Assembly (NCBI GenBank): GCA_913063255.1
Contig: CAJXYJ010000001.1
Coordinates: forward strand, 38,628 to 102,627
Reading direction: 5' to 3'
DNA from: an uncultured Flavobacteriales bacterium
Lineage (GTDB): Bacteria > Bacteroidota > Bacteroidia > Flavobacteriales > Flavobacteriaceae
Length of the DNA: 64,000 bases
The first letter of the stretch is position 1. Every line of letters begins with the position of its first letter. The notes beneath the pieces were generated by a model, which worked only from the letters and a program-made list of their open reading frames with translations, was not told the DNA's origin and did not search any database. Both the position numbers and the translations under genes were made by a program. Shown here one piece after another: positions 8,250 through 17,269 of the stretch.

Positions 8250-8987
8250 ATGAAAAAATATATAACCATATTGACTTTCAGGACATTAATTTCATTAATA
8301 ATTGCTATTGCTACTTTGTTTTTTGCCTATAAATATGAACTATATTTTAATATAGATCTAACACTTATAAGTATAGCCATTATATTTCCATTGGTATTTA
8401 ATATTCGTGGATCTTTTAGAAGAAGAGAAAAAGCATTAGAACATTTAAGCCAATATAGAAGTGCTTTAAAAACGATTCACTATTTGTTTTTGAGTAACCC
8501 CAATCTTACAGAAAGCGATAAACAGAAAATTTCAGATATATTAATAGATATTAGTGATAAAGTAATAAGTCATCTTAGAAATAATAAATTTGACACAAAA
8601 GAGCTTGATGAAAGTGTCAAAAGAATTTTTGAATTTGTTAAAGAAATAAATGGTCAAATTTCTCCAAGGTTTAAAGATAAAATATTTCGTTTTGTTAATG
8701 ATGTTCATGAATCTATAGAGAATCTAAATGCCATTCATGTACACAGAACTCCTATAAGTTTAAAAGCATATTGTGAATATTTCATTTATTTTTTCCCAAT
8801 AATTTATGCGCCAGCCATAATTTATCAAGTTGGAATAGATTCTCCAAAATGGGTAACGTATCTAGTTGTGATATTTAGTGAATTTATGTTAATCTCACTT
8901 TATAATATTCAAGATCAATTGGAATATCCCTTCGACAATATTGGGGTGGATGATATAGACCTTGAAATTTTCAGAATTGAAAGATAA
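8250..8987 (+). CDS. Bestrophin-like membrane channel protein
   Basis: 245 residues with two hydrophobic hairpins, at about residues 9-28 and 35-50 and again at about 170-215, separated by a long charged helical cytoplasmic part. Near the C-terminus it has 'QDQLEYPFDNIGVDDIDLE', matching the conserved bestrophin signature in which a proline-phenylalanine and acidic cluster follow the last transmembrane helix. Bacterial bestrophins are small homopentameric ion channels of the inner membrane. It is slightly shorter than typical members (about 280-300 residues). The metallophosphoesterase begins 28 bases downstream on the same strand, so the two are probably co-transcribed. Confidence 0.65.
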   Translation: MKKYITILTFRTLISLIIAIATLFFAYKYELYFNIDLTLISIAIIFPLVFNIRGSFRRREKALEHLSQYRSALKTIHYLFLSNPNLTESDKQKISDILIDISDKVISHLRNNKFDTKELDESVKRIFEFVKEINGQISPRFKDKIFRFVNDVHESIENLNAIHVHRTPISLKAYCEYFIYFFPIIYAPAIIYQVGIDSPKWVTYLVVIFSEFMLISLYNIQDQLEYPFDNIGVDDIDLEIFRIER

Positions 8988-9015
8988 ATCGTTATAGAAG
9001 TTTTTTTACAGAAAT

Positions 9016-10269
9016 ATGTTCCGCAAAATAAAAAACACAAAATTAAAGGCATTTGTTATTTTTAACCTATTAAGTGTTGTATCGATTATTACCATAAGTT
9101 TTATTCCTACCAATAATGATTACATTAATAATACTACTAATAACGGTTATGAGTTTTTTGGAACGAACTCCCTTTTTATAGAAACAGATAAAGGATTAAA
9201 ATTTCATTGGATAACAAATGATAATGCTATTGGAGATTATGAATTAATTAATTCAGATAAATCGGTTATTTTAAAAGGAAATACAGCCTCTAGCCGTAGA
9301 CACACAGCTTTTATAGATCATAATATAGAAGAAAATTTAATATTTAGATTTGGTAGTCTAAACGAATCTAAATATGAAGTAAAACTCCGTCCAAAATTGG
9401 TTAATCATAATGCCATATTTAAAAATGTAGATTCATTATTTGTCGTTGGTGATGTACATGGAAGGTATGATGAATTAATTAATTTACTTGAAAAATCTAA
9501 TATTATAAATAAAGAATTGGATTGGGTTGGAGGAAAATCTAATTTAGTTTTTCTAGGGGATTTATTTGATAGGGGGAATAATGTTACAAAAGTACTTTGG
9601 TTTATTTATGAACTGGAAGAAAAAGCTAAAAAAGCTGGAGGTAAAGTTCATTTGGTTTTAGGAAATCATGAAATCATGACCATGACAAAAGACTTAAGGT
9701 ATCTAGGAAAAAAAGAGGCAGCAATTGCTAGAGTTTATGGATTAGAATATAATTATATGTATCATCCAAATAAGTCCTTTTTAGGGTCTTGGTTAAGTTC
9801 AAAACCATCTGTAATAAAAATTGATGATGCTTTATTTGCTCATGGAGGAATCATAGATATAGGCATAAACTCCATTAATGACTTTAATAAAACGGTCAAA
9901 ACCTATATTCAAGATCCCATTTTTTTAGAATTAATGAAGGATAAAATAGACAGCTCAAAATATGACCCTCAAATATGGGAAAATATGAAATATTTTTTCT
10001 ATAATGAAAATAATCCATTTTGGTATCGAGGATATGTGACCTCAGACACTTTAAGTAAACAATTAAATGCCATGTTGAGAAAATATGAATCAAAGACCCA
10101 TATTGTTGCTCATACTCCACTAAAAACAATTACAAAGAAATATAATGGTAAACTATATACAACAGATCTAAATGAAGCAGCCACTCAATTATTATTACTT
10201 GTACGAAAAAAAAGAAAATATTCAAGTTTTAAAATAGATAGCTCAGGAGCGATAACTAAACTCAATTAA
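9016..10269 (+). CDS. Shewanella-like (calcineurin-type) protein phosphatase, secreted or membrane-anchored
   Basis: 417 residues. A single hydrophobic segment (about 11-31) precedes a calcineurin-like metallophosphoesterase domain. The metal-binding motifs are complete: GDVHGR near residue 148, GDLFDRG near 188, GNHE near 217, and later FAHGG and VAHTPL for the C-terminal histidines. The spacing and the W-x-GG insert resemble the Shelph (Shewanella-like PPP) subgroup, which dephosphorylates phosphoproteins or phosphorylated small molecules using two metal ions. The N-terminal ~110 residues form a beta-rich domain before the catalytic part. It follows the bestrophin-like gene and ends 39 bases before a hairpin of the array (10308). 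Confidence 0.8.
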   Translation: MFRKIKNTKLKAFVIFNLLSVVSIITISFIPTNNDYINNTTNNGYEFFGTNSLFIETDKGLKFHWITNDNAIGDYELINSDKSVILKGNTASSRRHTAFIDHNIEENLIFRFGSLNESKYEVKLRPKLVNHNAIFKNVDSLFVVGDVHGRYDELINLLEKSNIINKELDWVGGKSNLVFLGDLFDRGNNVTKVLWFIYELEEKAKKAGGKVHLVLGNHEIMTMTKDLRYLGKKEAAIARVYGLEYNYMYHPNKSFLGSWLSSKPSVIKIDDALFAHGGIIDIGINSINDFNKTVKTYIQDPIFLELMKDKIDSSKYDPQIWENMKYFFYNENNPFWYRGYVTSDTLSKQLNAMLRKYESKTHIVAHTPLKTITKKYNGKLYTTDLNEAATQLLLLVRKKRKYSSFKIDSSGAITKLN

Positions 10270-10307
10270 TTTGAAAGATTCTGCTGCCATCTGCGATTTT
10301 ATAGAAA

Positions 10308-10337
10308 AAAAGGATTTACAATTAAGTAAACCCTTTT
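10308..10337. terminator. Array-type hairpin terminator (unit 5)
   Basis: AAAAGGATTTAC and GTAAACCCTTTT pair around a short AATTAA loop, with A and T tracts on the two sides, so it can terminate transcription in both directions. It separates the phosphatase gene (+) from the convergent three-gene cluster (-). The sequence is the same hairpin found in the other array units (2211, 12771, 22204, 32885), preceded by CATCTGCGATTTTATAG, but here with no lysS tail. Confidence 0.7.
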
Positions 10338-10439
10338 CTTATGATATTAACATTTAATGTTTGTATGTGAATGTAAAAAATTATAATTATATTTTTATAG
10401 AAAAGATAACATCGTAATGTGAGATATTTATAAAAATAA

Positions 10440-11078
10440 TTAACTTTTAAACTTAATCACAATCCATCTGCCCAATCCATCATTGCCAGCATTTTCATCA
10501 TATACCAGATCAATCAATCCATTTCCATTTATGGTAAGTTGTGAGGTACTTAGTGTGATAATGCGATTTTGTGGGCTGGAATTTGAGTTGTCCTCAAGGA
10601 TGTTAAAAACTACAGTATCTTCCCAAAAATAAAGTGTTAATCTACGACCATGATAACCTCCAGTTATACCGCTAAGTTTAGTCGTTGAGGAATAGTCAGT
10701 AACTTTTATAAAGGTGCTGGTCTCATTTATTTCGTCCTGCCCAATATAAATATCCAAATTATCTATTCTTATTCCGCTAGTATAGTCCTCAGGTAGTATA
10801 GAACGATTACCCATAGCACGAGCTACTGGAGCAGTAATAAGCCCATCTTCATAAGATAGAAAAATATTGATCCCTAATTCTGTTTTATTTATTTTATTGG
10901 CAGTACTAATACCACCAAGTCCTTGTGATGCCTCAGCTACAGTTATTTTTGGTATGTCTGTTATACGAACTGTACCATTAATGTCTATAATCGCATCGGG
11001 ATTTGATGTTCCAATACCAACTTGTGAAAATATAGAAGCGGTGGCAAAATAAATTAATATTAAAATAAATCGTTTCAT
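10440..11078 (-). CDS. Secreted GIGT-type protein, third of three paralogues
   Basis: 212 residues with a signal peptide (MKRFILILIYFATASIFSQ) directly followed by 'VGIGTSNPDAIIDINGTVRI'. The 'GIGT-x-x-P-x-x-x-(I/L)-x-(I/V)-x-G-x-(I/L/V)-(R/K)' start is common at the mature N-terminus of Bacteroidota secreted structural or tail-fibre-like proteins. The remainder is beta-rich and ends with a 'GNGLIDLVYDENAG...RWIVI' strand that also occurs in the two upstream paralogues. Function is unknown. It is the last gene of a three-gene cluster with gaps of 12-14 bases. Sequence identity among the three is low except at the two ends, so the duplication is old. Confidence 0.75.
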   Translation of the reverse strand: MKRFILILIYFATASIFSQVGIGTSNPDAIIDINGTVRITDIPKITVAEASQGLGGISTANKINKTELGINIFLSYEDGLITAPVARAMGNRSILPEDYTSGIRIDNLDIYIGQDEINETSTFIKVTDYSSTTKLSGITGGYHGRRLTLYFWEDTVVFNILEDNSNSSPQNRIITLSTSQLTINGNGLIDLVYDENAGNDGLGRWIVIKFKS

Positions 11079-11090
11079 AATATTGTTTCA

Positions 11091-11714
11091 TTAATCGTGA
11101 ATACTCAGAAATAGCCATTTTTGGGATACTCCATCGTAAAGAAGTTCAATACAACCTAAGCCTGAAATAGTTTCATTATTCAATAAGACTTTGATCTTAT
11201 TTTTAGGTGAAGAGTTATTACCCAAGGTACTCTCATCCAAGAATTGAATATTTTTTGTACTGGTATTGTATAAAAAAATGTGCATACCTTCCATGCCATC
11301 CTGAATACCCGTAAGTTTGACGTTAGCCGGTAGATTGTTCAAATAAATAATAGTCTTTCCTTCGTTCGATTCTCCTTCTCCTAAATTTAGTTCAAGATCG
11401 ATTATTTCACCACTCACTATGGGTGTGGTACTAAGATCGACGCTTCCAAATTCATACTCATAGGATCCCGTGATTTCAAGTCTGTTTTCTATTATGGATA
11501 AATTACTGTCTATATTAAGGGATGTTAATGTTCCTTCAGCATCTGCACCAATAAGTGCTGATGTTTCATTTACATCATCAGAACCTTCTACACGAAGTGT
11601 TCCTACCACATGTAATGTTTCTTGAGGTTGGGTTGTACCTATACCAATTTGAGCCAGTGTAATAGTGGGTAAAAAGCTGAATAGGATAATAATAAAAATG
11701 GCTAATCTTTTCAT
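11091..11714 (-). CDS. Secreted GIGT-type protein, second of three paralogues
   Basis: 207 residues. The signal peptide MKRLAIFIIILFSFLPTITLA is followed by 'QIGIGTTQPQETLHVVGTLRVEG', the same mature start as its neighbours. The C-terminal part has 'GMHIFLYNTSTKNIQFLDES' and 'GLGCIELLYDG...KWLFLSI', matching the closing strands of the other two copies ('RVIYFFNSQSHNMTFKN', 'FIYDS...KWILI'). The middle is not conserved between copies. Co-transcribed with its neighbours: 12 bases from the third gene and 14 from the first. Role unknown; a surface or extracellular structural protein is likely, but there is no T9SS tail. Confidence 0.75.
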   Translation of the reverse strand: MKRLAIFIIILFSFLPTITLAQIGIGTTQPQETLHVVGTLRVEGSDDVNETSALIGADAEGTLTSLNIDSNLSIIENRLEITGSYEYEFGSVDLSTTPIVSGEIIDLELNLGEGESNEGKTIIYLNNLPANVKLTGIQDGMEGMHIFLYNTSTKNIQFLDESTLGNNSSPKNKIKVLLNNETISGLGCIELLYDGVSQKWLFLSIHD

Positions 11715-11728
11715 AATTTATTTACGAA

Positions 11729-12343
11729 TTAAGTTCTTATATTAATTAAAATCCATTTTAGAGTAGAGGAATCATATATGAATTCTGCGACACCTTCGGC
11801 ATTGATTGACTCATCACCGCCTGTTCCAGTGATAATTTGATTTTCATCTTCACTTGAACCCGACAAATTTTTAAAGGTCATATTATGGGATTGGGAATTG
11901 AAAAAATAGATGACACGCCCATTGTAGCCATCGGCGAAACCTGTTACTTCGTATCCTGCGGTTTCTCCTGTAACTCGTATTACAGTATTAAAGGCATTTT
12001 CATCTCTTATTCCAAGATCCATATTATCCCAAGACAATGTGCTTTCAGCAATTGAAGATTGATCAATATCTCCAATTAAAATGATGTTATTGTCATTTGT
12101 TATAGATACTATTAGTGTATCATTAACAATATTAAATCCATTTACTAAAGGGAACTCAAGAATATCGCCATCACCGTCTGTGCCTATTAATCTCGTTGCA
12201 GATATTGTGTTGTCAGGGATAAATTTAAAATCTCCAGCAACGTGTAACGTAGCTGTAGGATTTGTAGTATTAATGCCTACGTTTTGTCCATTCCCTAAGT
12301 AGATGGAAAAATAAAACATTAATAAGTAGGTAAAATATTTCAT
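11729..12343 (-). CDS. Secreted GIGT-type protein, first of three paralogues
   Basis: 204 residues with a signal peptide (MKYFTYLLMFYFSIYLGNGQ) and the mature start 'NVGINTTNPTATLHVAGDFKF', a GINT variant of the GIGT motif. It ends with 'EGVAEFIYDSSTLKWILINI'. It is the promoter-proximal gene of the cluster; upstream is an AT-rich ~360-base gap with no ORF and a small hairpin at 12391-12406 (GTAGG...CCTAC). A phage-tail-collar or adhesin origin is possible. I see no catalytic motif. Confidence 0.75.
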   Translation of the reverse strand: MKYFTYLLMFYFSIYLGNGQNVGINTTNPTATLHVAGDFKFIPDNTISATRLIGTDGDGDILEFPLVNGFNIVNDTLIVSITNDNNIILIGDIDQSSIAESTLSWDNMDLGIRDENAFNTVIRVTGETAGYEVTGFADGYNGRVIYFFNSQSHNMTFKNLSGSSEDENQIITGTGGDESINAEGVAEFIYDSSTLKWILINIRT

Positions 12344-12710
12344 GTTTAATCGATTTGGTTACACGAAGTTAAGTAGTTGATTTTAAACAAGTAGGAAAAA
12401 ACCTACATTTTAGACATAAGGTATTATTATGTCGATGAAGTACCTGAATATTGTTAAAATTTGTAAGAAAAATACACTTTTTAATAAGTCGAACATATTA
12501 ATAATCAAGTTCAACGTGTATTTTTAAGATCTCTAATAATCTAATATCATCCATATTTATTTTTATATTGGAAATGGATAATTGAAATCATATGGAAGGA
12601 TCTATAATTTCAATTAAGTAAACAACAGTTGATTATTTTATACTTTTATATTGGGATCAAAATTGTTTATGATAGTTGGAGTTTTCAAGGAGGTAGATAA
12701 CTTTATTCGA
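12344..12710. other. Gene-free leader of the GIGT cluster
   Basis: AT-rich interval upstream of the three-gene cluster. Apart from a weak inverted repeat GTAGG-AAAAAA-CCTAC (12391-12406) I see no ORF, RNA gene or array repeat until the motif at 12711. It presumably holds the promoter of the minus-strand cluster. Confidence 0.4.
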
Positions 12711-13200
12711 GTGATCAATCCGTGATCATAAATAGGAGTCTTGCTACTATCTACTATAAAAAAGCATAAAAAAAGGATTTACTGTTAAGTAAACCCATTT
12801 CCATTTTATAGATTCTTCGCTTGCACTTCGATACTTCGGCAAGCTCAGCACAGGCAAGCTCAGTGAACTACTCAGTAATCAAGTTCAGAATGACAAATCA
12901 ACGATTAAACCATCTCAACGAATAAACCGTTATCGTTTTTATAGAGACCCTTCGTCTGCGCTCAGGGTGACATTGTGCTATTTAAACCACCTCAACAAAT
13001 AAACCATCATCGGTTTTATTCACTTTGGTAATTCCATGCTTCGTTAGGCCTTTAATGGTCTTATCCCATTTTTTGTTAGATAATCCAGATTGGGTTTTCA
13101 ATTCCAATAAGTCGATAGGGGAGTTGTCTTTCAGAATAGCAAAAACCGCCTTTTCGTCATCGGTCATGGCGACCTGCTTTACTTCGGGTTTCATTTGGGG
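12711..13200. repeat. Array unit 6: motif, hairpin, double REP-like insert and lysS tails
   Basis: Motif GTGATCAATCCGTGATC (12711-12727), TCTACTATAAAAAAGC, hairpin 12771-12800, REP-like block (12815-12890), a short lysS-tail piece (12898-12935), another REP-like piece (12945-12973) and then a full lysS tail to about 13200. The two tail pieces in one unit suggest a duplication or a second insertion inside the unit. Confidence 0.75.
12982..13194 (-). pseudogene. Displaced 3' end of lysS (70 codons, open frame)
   Basis: The open frame starts MKPEVKQVAM and ends GLFVEVV. It matches the last 70 residues of the LysRS at 32943-34634 with about 14 substitutions (for example TDDEKAVFAIL for SDDEKVVFGIL). 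Similarity to lysS stops sharply just upstream of this ATG, after TTTGGGGGAAGAAT (+ strand, about 13194-13207), where lysS continues upstream into FFPQ codons. It has no anticodon-binding or catalytic domain. The frame is intact, so production of a small winged-helix-like peptide cannot be excluded, but a displaced gene end is the simplest reading. Confidence 0.8.
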
Positions 13201-13268
13201 GAAGAATAAACTGAAAAATACTTAAACCCTATTGTTGCTGGGATTAACAGTGTGTGTATAGAGTGCCC

Positions 13269-13425
13269 TGACTAATGCGTGACCAAGATCAGTGATGTAT
13301 CTGCTACAATCTGCTACTTAAAAGCATAAAACAAGGATTTAGCCTTAAGTAAACCCTACTTAATTAAATTTTATAAAATATGTTTTTAAATTTCCTCAAC
13401 AAATAATCAATTATTTTTTATTGTT
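13269..13425. repeat. Array unit 7: motif, hairpin and lysS-tail relic
   Basis: Motif variant TGACTAATGCGTGACC (13269-13284), ATCTGCTACAATCTGCTAC (about 13298-13317), a hairpin relic (13331-13358, AAGGATTTAG...TAAACCCT), then a lysS-tail relic (about 13387-13425, with CCTCAACAAATAATCAATTA). It follows the intact displaced tail by about 75 bases; those 75 bases (GATTAAC...GTGTGT...GTGCCC) recur to the right of the other full displaced tail at 22486-22544. Confidence 0.65.
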
Positions 13426-13444
13426 TTGATTGGTTAGAAGAGAA

Positions 13445-15613
13445 TTACTCATTCCCATGATTAATAGGCAAATAAAGATTCTTTAAAATATCTTTAAACC
13501 TTTCTTCTTTTCGATAAGGATCAAATTCTCTTCGTCCGAATATCTTAATGTTTCTTATACGCTTAGCTGACAATCTTTGCAAATATAAATACATAGAATC
13601 TTTCTCCTCTAAAATGGCATAAATAACAGCTTTAGTCTGTCTCTTGTATCCTTTTCCTCTTGCATCACCTGTGAATCTGTTAAATTCTTTTTCAATGGGT
13701 GCTCTATCTCCAAGCTGTGCATAAACTTTCATTTTACTTGTATATTGATCTGCCATTAAGCTATCTTTTAAAACCTCTTGTGCATTTTTATAATTTTCTT
13801 GATAATAGTAAAAATCAAATAAGTGTATTAGCTGTTGCTTTTCACTAGATAAGGTTTTAAAATTTGTACTCTCAAATAATTTTCTGGCTTCTTTAAATTG
13901 ATTGCTTTCTACCAATATGTCATAATAAGAAAAAGCATATTCGGAATTTGTTGAATCTAAGGTATAGGCCTTCTTTAAATATTCAATAGCCTTGAGGTGA
14001 TCATATAGAATTTCATCATAGGAGCTTCCTAACATATGAAATAGAAAAGGGTTTTCAGGATCTTTTTCTATTTCAGTTTTAAAAAATCGAATGGCTTCTC
14101 TCCAGTCTTTATATTTATATATTTCTATATCCCTTTTTTTTATAATTTTAAATTCTTCACCCCAAATCCAACTTATTTTGTTAAAATATTTCACTACCTC
14201 CTCTATTTTATCATTAAAAAGAAGAGCATTAAAATAGTAATAGGCGATCGCTAAAGAAAAGGGGTCTAGTCGTTGTGCATTCCTCATATGATAAAGAGCC
14301 TTTTTGAGATTGGGATCATCTTCTGGAAAATAAAAATAATGCAAACCATAAAAATAATGGCTTATGGCATTATTAGGGTTCAATGCTAAGGCCTTTTCAT
14401 ATAATTTTTCAGCTTTATCAGGATCCCTATCAACAAAACCTGTTATCAATGCTTTTACAGTAATTGCCATCACGCAATTTGGATCGATCTTTAATGCTTT
14501 TTCATAATAAAAAATTCCTTTATCTATAGCAAATTCCCATTCAAAATAATCCTTTGTTCCTAATGCATGATAACAATAAGCTAATTGGGCATAAGCCTCT
14601 GCATAATTGGAGTCTAATGCTACAGCTTGCTTATTATATTCAAGACTTGATACAAAACTCTCTGTAGTTCTGCTATCATTGATCAATCGTCCTTTTAAAA
14701 ATAAGCGATAGGCTTCCAAATTATCTGTTGGATACTTTTTTAACGCTTCTTCTTCTTTAGGACTTAAGGTGAGTTCCAGTTCTCTTGCAATTTCTTCAGA
14801 TATATTTTGCTGAATGGTAATCACATTTTCAAAATTCTCATTATAATCTTCAGACCATAGATGCTCATCGTTGGCATTGATTAACTGGGTATTGATCTTC
14901 ACTTTATCTTCAAAGACCGTAACACTTCCTTCCAATATATAAGAAACACCTAATTCTTTGGCGATCTCAGGAATTGATTTATCGGTATCCCTAAAGTTAC
15001 TGGTGGATGTAAACGAAATCACCGTTAGATCTTTTATATGGGATAAATAGATTAAAATATTATCGGATACCCCATCAGAAAACCACTGGTTATCTTCAGG
15101 GCTCATATCCCTAAAGGGCAACACTGCAATAGAATTTGATCTGGGTTTAATTTTAGAAGAAGTCTTATTAACTATAAAATACCCTACTGCAAAAAGTAAA
15201 ATAGCTGAAACAAGAAAAAAGGCCTTTTTAAAATTGAGAATTGTATGAGCTTTATTTTTGGCCCTTTTTGAAGCTAATTCACCTGAGCTAATATTTTGAG
15301 TTTTATATTCCCCCGGCGTGATGCCATACCGATTTCGAAATGTTTTACTAAAATAGGGTTGACTGTTAAATCCCACTTTAAAAGCTATTTCAGAAATAGT
15401 AAGGTCAGTTTTCTTTATTAATTTGCTTGCTTTTTTTAACCGCAGCTCTCTGATGTATTGATTTACCGATTTTCCTGTTTCGGTTCTTACTTTCCTTAAT
15501 GTCTGAGAAGCGCTTAAACCTAAAAGAGAGGCAAGTTTACGAACACCAAATTTTTCATCTGTAATATTGCTCATCACAATATGATGCACTTGGTCTATAA
15601 ACTTTTTATCCAT
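13445..15613 (-). CDS. AraC-type HTH regulator with transmembrane segment, TolB/FlgO-like domain and TPR repeats
   Basis: 722 residues. Residues ~5-105 are an AraC/XylS double helix-turn-helix (FGVRKLASLLGLSASQTLRKV ... ISEIAFKVGFNSQPYFSKTF and R-x-x-x-G-I-T-P-G-E-Y). One transmembrane helix follows at about 128-147. Residues ~158-285 (SIAVLPFRDMS ... YILEGSVTVFEDKVKI ... LWSEDYN) match the TolB-N/FlgO-like domain often found in adenylate-cyclase-like and CadC-like regulators. The rest is TPR repeats (YAEAYAQLAYCYHALG, NAISHYFYGLHY, AIEYLKKAYTLD). This makes a membrane-bound regulator with cytoplasmic DNA-binding end and periplasmic sensory TPRs. It ends 277 bases before the VCBS gene cluster and may control it; that is inference. 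Confidence 0.85.
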   Translation of the reverse strand: MDKKFIDQVHHIVMSNITDEKFGVRKLASLLGLSASQTLRKVRTETGKSVNQYIRELRLKKASKLIKKTDLTISEIAFKVGFNSQPYFSKTFRNRYGITPGEYKTQNISSGELASKRAKNKAHTILNFKKAFFLVSAILLFAVGYFIVNKTSSKIKPRSNSIAVLPFRDMSPEDNQWFSDGVSDNILIYLSHIKDLTVISFTSTSNFRDTDKSIPEIAKELGVSYILEGSVTVFEDKVKINTQLINANDEHLWSEDYNENFENVITIQQNISEEIARELELTLSPKEEEALKKYPTDNLEAYRLFLKGRLINDSRTTESFVSSLEYNKQAVALDSNYAEAYAQLAYCYHALGTKDYFEWEFAIDKGIFYYEKALKIDPNCVMAITVKALITGFVDRDPDKAEKLYEKALALNPNNAISHYFYGLHYFYFPEDDPNLKKALYHMRNAQRLDPFSLAIAYYYFNALLFNDKIEEVVKYFNKISWIWGEEFKIIKKRDIEIYKYKDWREAIRFFKTEIEKDPENPFLFHMLGSSYDEILYDHLKAIEYLKKAYTLDSTNSEYAFSYYDILVESNQFKEARKLFESTNFKTLSSEKQQLIHLFDFYYYQENYKNAQEVLKDSLMADQYTSKMKVYAQLGDRAPIEKEFNRFTGDARGKGYKRQTKAVIYAILEEKDSMYLYLQRLSAKRIRNIKIFGRREFDPYRKEERFKDILKNLYLPINHGNE

Positions 15614-15890
15614 GAGAGTCCAATATTAACTCCCATAAAGTTAGGTAATTATTTATAGATTTCCAGTTTGCCCATTAAAGCCTGCTGTTACATTATGAAA
15701 AGAAACCAATGATAATAGTCAATGAACAGCATTAATAAAAAGTAAATAAGTATTATGTATTGCTGTAAAATTAAAAAATAACACCCTAACCAACCATTTA
15801 TTCACTAATTTTTAAAAATAATAATAACATACAATTTTTTATAATTGGTCAGGGTGTATTTCAATTGGCTAGTTGAAATAAATCCTTTTA

Positions 15891-17264
15891 CTATTTCTTC
15901 AGCACTTTTTGCGAACCAATATTTCCATTCTCATCTTTTACTTTTATAAAATAGATGCCTTGACTTACACTTGAAATATCGATAGTATTTTTGTTGTTGT
16001 TTGATACTACTAATTGCCCTAATTGGTTATACACGTCTATTTGGGTTATAGGAATTGTTGATTGAATATATAAAAAGCCCGTTGTTGGTGAAGGAAAAAC
16101 AGAAATGTCTAATAATGCATTTTCATTAACTCCTAATGGGGTTAAATTTTCATACCAGACAAGTTCACCCTCACCAGGTTGACTATCAATAGCAAGTACA
16201 TCCATATCACCATCACCATCTAAATCTTCCGCGTAAACTGACCATGCATTAAAAATATCAAAAATTTGTTTAGGTCCAAAATCACCTAGTCCATCTAAAT
16301 TTTCATACCATGCAATTTCACCAGAAATTACATCCATATCCCCATCACCATCTATATCGGTGAAGTATACTGACCATGTTCCTAAAGCATTTGTTGTTAT
16401 AATTTGTTGAGGACCAAAATCACCATTTCCGTCATTTTCGTACCAGGCTATTTTATTATCCCCAGAAGCAGAAAGCACATCCATATCCCCATCACCATCT
16501 ATATCAGTGGAGTAAACTGACCTTGCCATTCCAGCATCTGGACTTATTATGTGTTCTGTCCATACGGTGCCGAGACCATTTACATTTTCATACCAGGCTA
16601 TTTCATTATCTAATTCAGAAGCAGAAAGCACATCTATATCCCCATCACCATCTATATCGGTGGCGTATACTGACCATGCTCCTAAAGCATTTGATGTTAT
16701 AATATGTTCTGTCCATACGGTGCCGTCACCATTTACATTTTCGTACCAGGCAATTTTATTATCAATTTGTGACGCAGAAAGCACATCCATATCCCCATCA
16801 CCATCTATATCGGTGGCGTAAACTGAGCTTGCATATTCAACATTTGTTGTTATAATTTGTTGAGGACCAAAATCACCTAGACCATCAATATTTTCATGCC
16901 AAGCTATTTTACCTATAGATGCAGAAAGCACATCCATGTCTCCATCACCATCTATATCGGTGGCGTAAACTGACACTGTATCATCAATAGTATTTTCTAA
17001 TATAATTTGTTGAGGACCAAAATTACCCTCTCCATCATTTTCGTACCAGGCTAATTGAACATTAATCCCAAATCCGCCCTCTGAAGCAGAAAGCACATCC
17101 ATATCCCCATCACCATCTATATCGGTGGCGTAAACTGAACTTCCAAAACTAAGATTTGTTGTTATAATTTGTTGTGGACCAAATTGAGCGTAAGTGTTTA
17201 CAAAAATTACAAGTACCAGTAAAGTAATTAGTTTTGTTTTCATGATTAATTGGTTTTTTAGCAC
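15891..17264 (-). CDS. FG-GAP/VCBS beta-propeller protein with T9SS tail (copy 1)
   Basis: 457 residues with signal peptide (TKLITLLVLVIFVNTYAQ; the MKTKL start at 17243 is more likely than the first Met). Seven repeats of about 50 residues follow, each with 'SVYATDIDGDGDMDVLSAS' and 'KIAWYEN'. The DxDGDGD loop is the calcium-binding core of FG-GAP/VCBS blades, and seven blades would close a beta-propeller. The C-terminal ~75 residues (VFPSPTTGFLYIQ ... QGIYFIKV ... GSQKVLKK) are a type A T9SS sorting tail. Predicted to be secreted and cell-surface-attached. It is the last of three tandem paralogues and differs from the others in two blades with 'GTVWTEHII' in place of 'NFGPQQII'. Confidence 0.85.
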   Translation of the reverse strand: MLKNQLIMKTKLITLLVLVIFVNTYAQFGPQQIITTNLSFGSSVYATDIDGDGDMDVLSASEGGFGINVQLAWYENDGEGNFGPQQIILENTIDDTVSVYATDIDGDGDMDVLSASIGKIAWHENIDGLGDFGPQQIITTNVEYASSVYATDIDGDGDMDVLSASQIDNKIAWYENVNGDGTVWTEHIITSNALGAWSVYATDIDGDGDIDVLSASELDNEIAWYENVNGLGTVWTEHIISPDAGMARSVYSTDIDGDGDMDVLSASGDNKIAWYENDGNGDFGPQQIITTNALGTWSVYFTDIDGDGDMDVISGEIAWYENLDGLGDFGPKQIFDIFNAWSVYAEDLDGDGDMDVLAIDSQPGEGELVWYENLTPLGVNENALLDISVFPSPTTGFLYIQSTIPITQIDVYNQLGQLVVSNNNKNTIDISSVSQGIYFIKVKDENGNIGSQKVLKK

Positions 17265-17269
17265 TATTT

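Noticed and set aside
12982..13194. A stand-alone 70-residue protein gene, also at 22258-22470
   Set aside because: Both match the last 70 codons of lysS and stop matching at the same base. They are displaced gene ends rather than independent genes, although the frames are still open.
16549..16821. Plus-strand open frame opposite the VCBS genes (also at 17380, 17779 and 18875)
   Set aside because: These are mirror frames produced by the repeated coding sequence of the minus-strand genes; composition is low-complexity Ser/Pro/His-rich without any motif.
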